Below, in pieces: positions 57,187 through 64,000 of a stretch of DNA of 64,000 bases. A program made the position numbers and the translations under genes. The DNA comes from Stutzerimonas kunmingensis. GTDB taxonomy: Bacteria > Pseudomonadota > Gammaproteobacteria > Pseudomonadales > Pseudomonadaceae. The notes under the pieces are model-generated. The model was not told the DNA's origin, did not search any database, and saw only the letters and a program-made list of their open reading frames with translations. Where the stretch lies: contig NZ_PISM01000022.1 of NCBI RefSeq assembly GCF_002929225.1, positions 248,001-312,000 of the forward strand, written 5' to 3'. Positions within the stretch are counted from its first letter, which is position 1. Each line of letters starts with the position of its first letter.

Positions 57187-59760
57187 CTATCGAGGCTTGC
57201 TTCTGGCCTGGCGGATGTTGTCTCGCGCCTGTTCAACCGCGACCAGCAGCTGGGCGTTGGTGATCGGCTTGTGCAGCCAGACGATCCCTGCGGGGAACTG
57301 TGCCTGCTCGAACTGGTGCGCGGCGGAGATAACGACGATGGGCAGATCCTGCATCGCCGGTTGATCGCGCAATTCGTCGATAAGCTGCATGCCGCTGCCG
57401 TCGGGCAGGTGCAGGTCCAGTGTCATGGCCTCGTAATGGCTGGCAGCGAGCTTTTCACGGGCCTGATGCAGGCTTTGCACGCGCTCCACGCCGTAGCCGC
57501 CCTCGCGCAGCATCATATGCAGCAGACGGCCGGTGTCAGGCTCGTCTTCGACGACCAGGATTCGCGGCTGGCCGTCGCGGCAGTCCGATTCGGCTGGCGG
57601 TATCTGGATCGGCAGCTCGCACCAGAAGGTGGTGCCCTGGCCGGGTACGCAGTCGAAGCCGACCGTACCGCCCATGCGTTCGATCAGCTCCTTGGTGATC
57701 GCAAGTCCGAGTCCGGTACCGGACTTCTGCCGGCTGTCGGAGGCATCGGCCTGGGCGAACTTCTCGAACACGCGGGAGCGGAACGCCTCGGGAATGCCGG
57801 GGCCCTGGTCGGTAACGCTGATACGAACCTTGGTCCCACGCAGGGAGCTGTGCAGGCGAATCTCTCCGCCCTCGGGGGTGAACTTGACGGCGTTTGAGAG
57901 GAAGTTGCCAAGCACCTGCTGCAGGCGCAGGCCGTCCACCCAGACCAGCACATCGGTCGGATGCTCGAGCGTACAGCGCACGCCATGCTGCTCGCAGAGG
58001 GCCTGGTTGCTCGCCAGCGATTCCTCGAGCAGGTCGCCAAGCGAATGTTCGCGCAGTTCGAACGACATCTTGCCGGCGGCAATCTTTTCCATGTCCAGCA
58101 GGTCGTTGATCAGATGACCCAGGCGCAGGCTGTTGCGGTAGGCGATCTCGAGCATCTGCTGCATGGCTGGAGGCGCTGCCCCGAGCGCGCCGCCGACGAT
58201 CAGTCCGAGCGCACCGCTGATGGAGGTCAGTGGCGTGCGCAGCTCGTGGCTGACGGTGGAAACGAAGTCGTTCTTCATCTGCTCGACGCGCTTGCGTTCG
58301 GTGAGGTCCATCAGCGTGCCGCTGATGCGCTGGGCCATGCCTTGTGGATCGCGCTGGATGTAGCCACGCAGCAACACGGGTACGACGTGGCCGTGCTTGT
58401 GCTGCAGGCGCAGTTCGGTAGTGAAATGATCGACATTGGACAGCATGGTTTGCGCCAGCCGGGCTTTCTGCTGCGCTAGGTCTTCGGCAACCGTCAACCG
58501 CTCCCACAGTTTGAGGTCGCAGGTCAGCTCGTTGGGACGATAACCGAGCATTTCCCAGGCGCGGGGCGAGGCGAACATGCTGCCGGCTTCCAGATCGAGA
58601 TCCCACAGCCCATCGTTGCTGCCTTTCAGGGCCAGCGACAGACGCTCCTCGCTCAAGCGCAGATCGTGTTTGCTCTGACGTATGTGCCGCGTCATCTCGT
58701 TCGCCAGCGCCTGGGCACGGCTATGGCGCAACGCCAATGACGAGGTCAGGAAAAAAACCAGCAGGCTCAGACCGAGCCCCAGGCCGAACACCAGTGCCTC
58801 GTTGGAATGAAAACGCTCGTCGAACTCGGGCCGGCTATCCATGCGCAGCGTCCAGGTCTGGCCGTACAGCTCGAGCTGCTGCAACTGGCTGAAGCGGGCA
58901 CTGCCGGGCTCGGGGGCTTCGCTCGATGCGTACAGCAGGTGTTCCGGCTCTTCACCGGGACTGGCGTAGATATGCAGCGCCAGCGGCAGATCGGCCGCTC
59001 GCAGAATGCCGCGCATCAGATCTTCGACGCGATAAGGGCTATAGACGAAGCCGCGCAGCGCCTGCATGCGCTGCTCCGGCGTCGTCAGCGGCGCGCTCGG
59101 TCGATACACCGGGACATAGAGCAGCACTCCGGCCTGCACCTTGCCGTGGGTTTCCTGCAGAAGCGTTACCTTGCCGGTAATACTCGTTTCGCCCAACTGA
59201 GCCGCGCGTTGCATGGCGCGCCGGCGAGTCGGCTCGGAATACATGTCGTAGCCGAAAGCGGCCAGGTTGCGGCTGAGGAATGGCTCGAGAAAAATGATCG
59301 AGGTGTAGAGTTCCCGCTGACCGGGCGGATGAATGTCGTAATCCGGGTAGCCCTGTGCACGAATGCGTGCGACGTGCGCATCGCGCTCGGCATGCGGGAT
59401 CGCCTGGCTGAAACCGACGCCCTGGATGCCGGGATAACGGTCTGGCAACAGCAAGCGCTCGACGTACGTGCGCCACTGCTCGCGGCTGACATTCTCCATG
59501 GCATCGAACAGGCCGGCGCCGCCGAGCAGGATCTGCTCGTGGTCCCGTAGCCGCTTGCGGATTGCTTCGGTGACCTTCTCGCCGAGCAGCTGGAACTGCT
59601 GCTGGGCCGCGCTAGCCTCGTTGGTGCGCAGACTCTGCCAGACCACCAGTTGGACCAGCAGGGTGAACGCCAGCATTCCCCAGGCAACGCCGTTTCTCCA
59701 GCTGAACAGCTGTCGCAGGCCGTGAGGCTGATTGTGGTGTATCGCTGGATCGCTCATCAT
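57187..59760 (-). CDS. CHASE-PAS hybrid sensor histidine kinase with receiver domain
   Basis: An 857-residue inner-membrane sensor. One helix near residues 18-37 and another near 335-355 bound a periplasmic CHASE domain (RYPGIQGVGFSQAIPHAERD, SIIFLEPFLSRNLAAFGYDM). A PAS domain then contains LWDLDLEAGSMFASPRAWEM. The HisKA box is FVSTVSHELRTPLTS, the ATPase has DQGPGIPEAFRSRVFEKF and GTGLGLAITKELIE, and the C-terminal receiver has its Asp in MTLDLHLPDGSG. No response regulator gene is adjacent. Ligand unknown. Start is the first of two adjacent ATG codons. Confidence 0.92.
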   Translation of the reverse strand: MMSDPAIHHNQPHGLRQLFSWRNGVAWGMLAFTLLVQLVVWQSLRTNEASAAQQQFQLLGEKVTEAIRKRLRDHEQILLGGAGLFDAMENVSREQWRTYVERLLLPDRYPGIQGVGFSQAIPHAERDAHVARIRAQGYPDYDIHPPGQRELYTSIIFLEPFLSRNLAAFGYDMYSEPTRRRAMQRAAQLGETSITGKVTLLQETHGKVQAGVLLYVPVYRPSAPLTTPEQRMQALRGFVYSPYRVEDLMRGILRAADLPLALHIYASPGEEPEHLLYASSEAPEPGSARFSQLQQLELYGQTWTLRMDSRPEFDERFHSNEALVFGLGLGLSLLVFFLTSSLALRHSRAQALANEMTRHIRQSKHDLRLSEERLSLALKGSNDGLWDLDLEAGSMFASPRAWEMLGYRPNELTCDLKLWERLTVAEDLAQQKARLAQTMLSNVDHFTTELRLQHKHGHVVPVLLRGYIQRDPQGMAQRISGTLMDLTERKRVEQMKNDFVSTVSHELRTPLTSISGALGLIVGGALGAAPPAMQQMLEIAYRNSLRLGHLINDLLDMEKIAAGKMSFELREHSLGDLLEESLASNQALCEQHGVRCTLEHPTDVLVWVDGLRLQQVLGNFLSNAVKFTPEGGEIRLHSSLRGTKVRISVTDQGPGIPEAFRSRVFEKFAQADASDSRQKSGTGLGLAITKELIERMGGTVGFDCVPGQGTTFWCELPIQIPPAESDCRDGQPRILVVEDEPDTGRLLHMMLREGGYGVERVQSLHQAREKLAASHYEAMTLDLHLPDGSGMQLIDELRDQPAMQDLPIVVISAAHQFEQAQFPAGIVWLHKPITNAQLLVAVEQARDNIRQARSKPR

Positions 59761-59935
59761 CTTCGTTGCGGTACGCGGTGGTTGACCGATTGGACGCCGG
59801 AGGCCTGGAATCGGTGCCAGTCTGCGGCACTCGAGCCAGTATGCCGCAAAGCCGGTTGCCCGGCTTTCCATGACGGCGAGGTTGACCGTTCTGTCAGCTT
59901 ACCTGCCGTAATGGCCTATTGATATATGCGCCTGA

Positions 59936-61864
59936 TCAGGCTCCGGACGAGCGGCAACTCTGCCCGTAGCGGAGTTCGGCCGCGCGCCAATCGATGTCGC
60001 TGGCAGGCTGCGGTCGTGCAAAGCCGTAGCCTTGGCCATAGTCGCAATTCTGCGCCAGCAGAAACGCCGCCTGGTCTGCAGTCTCGATGCCTTCCGCCAC
60101 GACTTTGAGGCCCAGATTGTGTGCCAGGCCGATGACCGAGCGGGTGATAGCGGCGTCCTCGCGGTCGTCGGGCAGGCCGCGGACGAAGCCCTGGTCGATC
60201 TTCAGTTTGTGCACGTTCATGCGCTTGAGTCGCTGGAGTGACGAGTAGCCGGTGCCGAAATCGTCGATCGCCAGCTGAACGCCGAGTGCGCGCAGGCGCT
60301 GCAGTAGCTCCAGAGCGGCGTCCGGGTCCTGCATCACCGCGCTTTCGGTGATCTCCAGTTCCAGATGGTGCGCCTCTAGCCCGCAGCGGGCCAGAATGGT
60401 GGCGACCTGCAGGTCGAGCTCGCCGTTGCCGAACAGGCGGCTGGAGATGTTCACCGCGATGAAGCCCAGCGGGCGACCCTGGCCAAGCCACTCTCGAGCC
60501 TGATTGCAGGCCTGCTCCAGCACCCAGTGATCGATCGCGCTGATCAGCCCGGTTTCCTCGGCGACCGGAATGAAGATGCCCGGTGCGATCAGGCCTTTCT
60601 CCGGGTGTAGCCAGCGTACCAGTGCCTCGAAACCGGTGATCGTGCCCTCGCGCAGGTCGTAGATCGGCTGAAAGTGCAGGCGCAGCTGTCCTTGCTCGAG
60701 GGCCTGGCGCAATGCGGTGACCAGTTCGACGCGCTGGCGGGCCTGGCTGGTCAGTTCCTCGGAATAAAACGCATAGGTTGAGCGGCCGCTGTTCTTGGCC
60801 TTGAACAGCGCCGAGTCGGCGTTGCGCATCAGCTGTTCGACGTTCTGCACGTCGGTCGGATAGGGGTACAGCACGATGCCGATGCTGGCGCTGCTGAACA
60901 GCTCCTGTCCGGCAATATGGAAGGGTTCGTTCAGTCGGTCGAGAATGCGCAACGCCAGCGAGGTGGCCTTCTCCGCGCCGTAGCCTTCACAGAGCAGGGC
61001 GAACTCGTCACCGCCGAGTCGGCCAAGCGTCATGCCTTCTTCCAGGTACTCGCCCAGTCGCGTGCTGACAGCCTGCAACAGCGCGTCGCCCAGGCTGTGG
61101 CCAAGGCTTTCATTGATGTCCTTGAAGTGATCGAGGTCGATCAGAAGTAATGCACCGCTGCGTCTGTTGGCCCTGGCGCGCTCGAGATCCTGCTTGGCGC
61201 GTTCGGTGAACAGCAGCCGATTCGGCAGCTTGAGCAACGGGTCGTAATGAGCGAGCTGGTCGAGCTCTTCGCGCGAGCGCTTGAGCGCCGAGAGATCGGA
61301 GAACACCGCCACATAATGGCTGAGCTGGCCCTGGTTGTCATGGATGCAGCGCAGGTTCTGCCATTGCGGGTACACCTCGCCATTCTTGCGTCGGTTCCAG
61401 ATCTCGCCGCTCCACTCGCCATGCTCTTTCAGCGCCAGCCACATCTGGTTGTAGAAGGCTGCGTCGTGCTTGCCAGACGCGAAGAGTCTAGGGGTCTGTC
61501 CAAGGACTTCCTCGGTGCTGTATCCGGTGATGCGGCTGAACGCCGGATTGACGTGCACGATGTGTTGGCTTGGATCAGTGACCAGCACGCCTTCCTGAGT
61601 GCTGTCGAAGACTGCGGCGGCCTGCTTCAGGCTGGTTTCCTGGACGTGCTGTGCGCGCTGCTGTTCGTCGAAGCGGCGAAAGTGCTGGCGGCCGAGCAGG
61701 AATATCAGCACGGTGGTAAGCCCCACGAACAGCGCTCCCTTGCCCGTTTGCCAGGTTTGGCTATCGCCTGCAGCGAGGTAGCCGACTAGTGTGTCGCCGA
61801 GGAGAATCCACAGCATGGCCAGGCAGAAGTAGCCCAGACTCAGCCGGACGAGGTAGGTGTTCAT
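59936..61864 (-). CDS. PAS-GGDEF-EAL c-di-GMP protein
   Basis: A 642-residue membrane protein with two N-terminal helices (SLGYFCLAMLWILLGDTLVG and GALFVGLTTVLIFLLG) and a PAS domain (VFDSTQEGVLVTDPSQHIV). A GGDEF domain with intact motif (LGRLGGDEFALLCEG) and an EAL domain with intact EALVRW plus IDDFGTGYSSL follow. Both catalytic motifs look competent, so it may make or degrade c-di-GMP. There is no RxxD inhibitory site before GGDEF. It is on the same strand as mtgA upstream and the hybrid kinase downstream. Confidence 0.95.
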   Translation of the reverse strand: MNTYLVRLSLGYFCLAMLWILLGDTLVGYLAAGDSQTWQTGKGALFVGLTTVLIFLLGRQHFRRFDEQQRAQHVQETSLKQAAAVFDSTQEGVLVTDPSQHIVHVNPAFSRITGYSTEEVLGQTPRLFASGKHDAAFYNQMWLALKEHGEWSGEIWNRRKNGEVYPQWQNLRCIHDNQGQLSHYVAVFSDLSALKRSREELDQLAHYDPLLKLPNRLLFTERAKQDLERARANRRSGALLLIDLDHFKDINESLGHSLGDALLQAVSTRLGEYLEEGMTLGRLGGDEFALLCEGYGAEKATSLALRILDRLNEPFHIAGQELFSSASIGIVLYPYPTDVQNVEQLMRNADSALFKAKNSGRSTYAFYSEELTSQARQRVELVTALRQALEQGQLRLHFQPIYDLREGTITGFEALVRWLHPEKGLIAPGIFIPVAEETGLISAIDHWVLEQACNQAREWLGQGRPLGFIAVNISSRLFGNGELDLQVATILARCGLEAHHLELEITESAVMQDPDAALELLQRLRALGVQLAIDDFGTGYSSLQRLKRMNVHKLKIDQGFVRGLPDDREDAAITRSVIGLAHNLGLKVVAEGIETADQAAFLLAQNCDYGQGYGFARPQPASDIDWRAAELRYGQSCRSSGA

Positions 61865-61988
61865 GGTTGCTCTCGGGTCCGATCCAGATACTGCATAGTC
61901 AAACCCCATCGCACTGGCTGAGCGGGAGGCACGTCATCTCGCACCGGAGGTGCTGCATCCTGCTGCGCCGGTTGTTCTGCATGCTGGT

Positions 61989-62717
61989 TCAGAGCCAGCC
62001 CGGCCACCAGTCCGGGTGGTCCGGTTTGATCCGCTGCAGGTAGTGGCTGCCACCCAGCTGGCGCATCTGTTGCCGAATCCAGGCCGCGCGATTGTTCACG
62101 TGGCTGCCCGGTTTGCCAGCGCTCCACTCTCGCGGGTTGGGCAGCACTGCGGCGAGGAGGCTGGCCTGGCGGGTCGACAGGTACGGTGCACCGGTTCCGA
62201 AGTGATGCTGGGCCGCCGCCTGCGCACCGAAGACGCCATCGCCCCACTCGACGCTATTGAGATAAACCTCAAGGATGCGCTGCTTGGGCCATAAAAGCTC
62301 GATCAGCGCAGTGAACCAGGCCTCCAGTCCTTTGCGCGGCCAGCTGCGGCCGGACCAGAGAAACAGATTCTTCGCCACCTGCTGACTCAGCGTGCTGGCA
62401 CCGCGTAATGAGCCACCGCGCTCATTGTGGCTGAGCGCCGCACGGATTGCTGCGACATCGAAGCCCCAGTGGTCGGCGAACTTCTGATCCTCGGCGGCGA
62501 TCACCGCCATCTTCAGATCGTCCGGCAGCACTTTCCAAGGCCGCCAGCCGCGGGTCAGGTCGATAGTTTCGCCTGTGCGCCATGACTCGATCTTGCGCTC
62601 GATCATCAAAGCGGTGAACGGCGGTGGCACCCAGCGAAACAGCAGTACCAGCAGCGCCGAGAGGCCGATCAGCCAGAGCAGCAGTTTGGAGAGGCGCAGC
62701 AGCAGGTTTCGCAACAT
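61989..62717 (-). CDS. mtgA: Monofunctional peptidoglycan transglycosylase MtgA
   Basis: A 242-residue inner-membrane enzyme that polymerises lipid II into glycan strands (GT51). One N-terminal helix (LLRLSKLLLWLIGLSALLVL) anchors it. Catalytic blocks are AVIAAEDQKFADHWGFD with the first Glu, GGSLRGASTLSQQVAKNLF, and KQRILEVYLNSVEWGDGVFG with the second Glu. I start at MLRNLLLRLSK. A TATAAT -10-like box reads on the minus strand at 62753-62748 with no good -35. Confidence 0.95.
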   Translation of the reverse strand: MLRNLLLRLSKLLLWLIGLSALLVLLFRWVPPPFTALMIERKIESWRTGETIDLTRGWRPWKVLPDDLKMAVIAAEDQKFADHWGFDVAAIRAALSHNERGGSLRGASTLSQQVAKNLFLWSGRSWPRKGLEAWFTALIELLWPKQRILEVYLNSVEWGDGVFGAQAAAQHHFGTGAPYLSTRQASLLAAVLPNPREWSAGKPGSHVNNRAAWIRQQMRQLGGSHYLQRIKPDHPDWWPGWL

Positions 62718-62785
62718 GGCACTTGGTCGTGGGCGAAAAGAGCGGGCATTATAGCGACCGCTAAGGCCATCGACCGGAAATGGCA

Positions 62786-63160
62786 ATGATTCGTGCTTAT
62801 ATCGTCCTTGCCGCGCTGTTCGGCTTGACCGGCGTTGCGCTCGGCGCCTTCGCTTCCCATGCCCTCAAGAGCCAGTTGAGCGCTGCCTATCTCGCGGTGT
62901 TTCAGACAGGCGTGCAGTACCAGATGCTTCATGCGCTGGCGCTGCTCGGCGTCGCGCTTCTTTCGCTGCATCGGCCCAGCCGCCTGCTGGCTGTAGCAGG
63001 CGGCCTGTTCGTCGTCGGTATCTTGCTGTTCTCCGGCAGTCTCTATCTGCTCACCCTCAGTGGAATCGGCAAACTGGGCATGATCACGCCGCTCGGGGGG
63101 ACGTCCTTTCTCGTGGGTTGGCTCTGCCTGGCATTGGCCGGCTGGCGCATACGCGGCTGA
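62786..63160 (+). CDS. DUF423 family small membrane protein
   Basis: A 124-residue protein with four hydrophobic helices. The family signature is FGLTGVALGAFASHALK near the start, followed by FQTGVQYQMLHALALLGVALL and GIGKLGMITPLGGTSFLVGW. This is the YgdD/DUF423 family, of unknown function. The ATG at 62786 is favoured because GGA lies 7 bases upstream; an ATG two codons earlier is too close to it. It diverges from mtgA. Confidence 0.9.
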   Translation: MIRAYIVLAALFGLTGVALGAFASHALKSQLSAAYLAVFQTGVQYQMLHALALLGVALLSLHRPSRLLAVAGGLFVVGILLFSGSLYLLTLSGIGKLGMITPLGGTSFLVGWLCLALAGWRIRG

Positions 63161-63187
63161 GCGGGACGAACGGCCGCGGGCTTCGCG

Positions 63188-63216
63188 TTGGTGGCGTGGG
63201 TGATTCGGGCTAGAAT
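63188..63216 (+). promoter_or_regulatory. Sigma70-like promoter of thiSG
   Basis: TTGGTG (63188-63193), 17-base spacer, TAGAAT (63211-63216). The -10 differs from TATAAT at one position and the spacing is ideal. It is 32 bases before the thiS start. I see no TPP riboswitch in so short a leader. Confidence 0.75.
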
Positions 63217-63248
63217 GCCGTCCCCTTTTCGCAATGGCGGCGAACAGC

Positions 63249-63449
63249 ATGCAGATCCAGTTGAATGGCGAACCCTATGAGCTGCCAGCCGGCGAGTCGG
63301 TGGCCGACCTGCTGGTGCGTCTGGACCTGACCGGACGCCGTCTGGCCGTCGAGCTCAATCGGGACATCGTGCCGCGCAGCGCGCACGCGACTACCGAACT
63401 CAGCGAAGGCGATCACGTCGAGGTGGTGCACGCCATCGGTGGCGGCTAG
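63249..63449 (+). CDS. thiS: Thiamine sulfur-carrier protein ThiS
   Basis: A 66-residue ubiquitin-like sulfur carrier that donates sulfide as a thiocarboxylate to the thiazole ring. It begins [13 protein letters not shown], has [20 protein letters not shown], and ends in the obligatory Gly-Gly (HAIGGG). An in-frame ATG five codons upstream is possible, but the chosen start gives the standard family beginning. thiG follows after 74 bases. Confidence 0.96.
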   Translation: MQIQLNGEPYELPAGESVADLLVRLDLTGRRLAVELNRDIVPRSAHATTELSEGDHVEVVHAIGGG

Positions 63450-63523
63450 CCGGTCGCGCTCATCCGAAGTACGCCGCCTTGCGGCGCCCAGCCCGCAGCA
63501 ACACGTCCGAACGAGGAATTCCC

Positions 63524-64000
63524 ATGCGCCCAGTTCCGCACGACAAGCCCTTCACCCTGGCCGGTCGCACCTATCAATCGCGCCTGCTGGTCGGCACCGG
63601 CAAGTACAAGGACCTTGAGGAGACGCGTGCGGCCATTGAGGCCTCGGGTGCCGAGATCGTCACCGTAGCGGTGCGCCGCACCAATATTGGCCAGAATCCG
63701 GGCGAGCCGAATCTGCTCGATGTGATCAGCCCCGAGCGCTACACCATCCTGCCGAACACCGCCGGCTGTTTCACTGCCGAGGACGCAGTGCGTACCTGTC
63801 GCCTGGCCCGTGAGCTCCTCGACGGCCACAAGCTGGTCAAGCTGGAAGTGCTGGCCGATCAGAAGACGCTGTTTCCCAACGTGATCGAGACCCTCAAGGC
63901 CGCCGAAGTACTGATCCGGGACGGCTTCGACGTCATGGTCTATACCAGCGACGACCCGATCATCGCTCGCCAGCTGGCCGAGATGGGTTGCATCGCGGTG
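63524..64000 (+). CDS. thiG: Thiazole synthase ThiG, 5' part
   Basis: The first 159 codons are visible; the gene runs off the right edge. ThiG condenses 1-deoxyxylulose 5-phosphate, dehydroglycine and ThiS-thiocarboxylate into the thiazole of thiamine. The start has [19 protein letters not shown], then [13 protein letters not shown], the Schiff-base Lys region [10 protein letters not shown] and [26 protein letters not shown] precedes the ATG. Genes for the rest of the pathway are not seen here. Confidence 0.96.
   Translation, partial: MRPVPHDKPFTLAGRTYQSRLLVGTGKYKDLEETRAAIEASGAEIVTVAVRRTNIGQNPGEPNLLDVISPERYTILPNTAGCFTAEDAVRTCRLARELLDGHKLVKLEVLADQKTLFPNVIETLKAAEVLIRDGFDVMVYTSDDPIIARQLAEMGCIAV

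Noticed and set aside
61865-61988. Possible small gene between mtgA and the GGDEF-EAL gene
   Set aside because: Open frames across this 124-base gap extend from neighbouring shadows and have no ribosome site; only a small GCACC-GGA-GGTGC hairpin is seen.

Overview
The window looks like chromosomal DNA of a high-GC gammaproteobacterium of the Pseudomonas / Stutzerimonas stutzeri type. The grounds are gene content, dense coding with short intergenic gaps, and gene order. From glpQ (about 13.1 kb) to thiG (right edge) the order closely follows what I recall of the Pseudomonas aeruginosa PAO1 block PA0347-PA0381. No rRNA, tRNA, CRISPR array, insertion sequence, integrase or clear prophage gene was seen. 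Both edges cut genes: a diguanylate cyclase on the left and thiG on the right.

Region 1 (0-13 kb): the 3' part of a GGDEF diguanylate cyclase and an acyl-CoA thioesterase precede a complete phosphate-uptake operon, pstS-pstC-pstA-pstB-phoU. Pho boxes lie before both pstS and pstC, and a strong hairpin sits between those two genes. A divergent LysR regulator / EamA transporter pair follows, then a translationally coupled pair of poorly characterised genes: a GTPase with a DUF3482-like tail and a DUF2868-like membrane protein.

Region 2 (13-35 kb): mostly housekeeping and core genes: glpQ, folA, a YitT-type membrane protein, a YfcE-type phosphoesterase, an FAD oxidoreductase, a DUF4153-type membrane protein, ilvD, a secreted alpha/beta hydrolase resembling polyester hydrolases, an RlmI-type methyltransferase, a DJ-1/PfpI protein, an HDOD protein, mutM, a small exported protein, a Na/Pi cotransporter, ggt, a ferredoxin gene and coaD. 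Then comes a laoCBA-like operon for long-chain alcohol and aldehyde oxidation, divergent from its TetR regulator laoR. A perfect 16-bp palindrome lies inside the operon's sigma70-like promoter.

Region 3 (35.7-47.9 kb): a complete pelABCDEFG cluster for Pel exopolysaccharide. It sits between laoR and a yheT-like hydrolase, neighbours that in PAO1, as I recall, are adjacent. PelD keeps an RxxD c-di-GMP binding motif.

Region 4 (47.9-64 kb): a yheT-like hydrolase, a small conserved protein, rsmD, a tandem pair of M16 peptidases (one active-type, one lacking HxxEH), ftsY-ftsE-ftsX, rpoH with overlapping AlgU/RpoE-like and sigma70-like promoters, a CHASE-type hybrid histidine kinase, a PAS-GGDEF-EAL protein, mtgA, a DUF423 protein, thiS and the start of thiG. 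FtsY carries 13 perfect CCAGAG repeats encoding a Pro-Glu tract.

Themes are phosphate acquisition (pst, glpQ, Na/Pi cotransporter) and c-di-GMP/biofilm control (two GGDEF proteins, PelD, the pel operon). No wholly new multi-gene defence or mobile system is evident. The least explained items are the DUF2868/DUF3482 pair, the polyesterase-like secreted hydrolase, the placement of pel, and the large periplasmic insertions in PstC and PstA.
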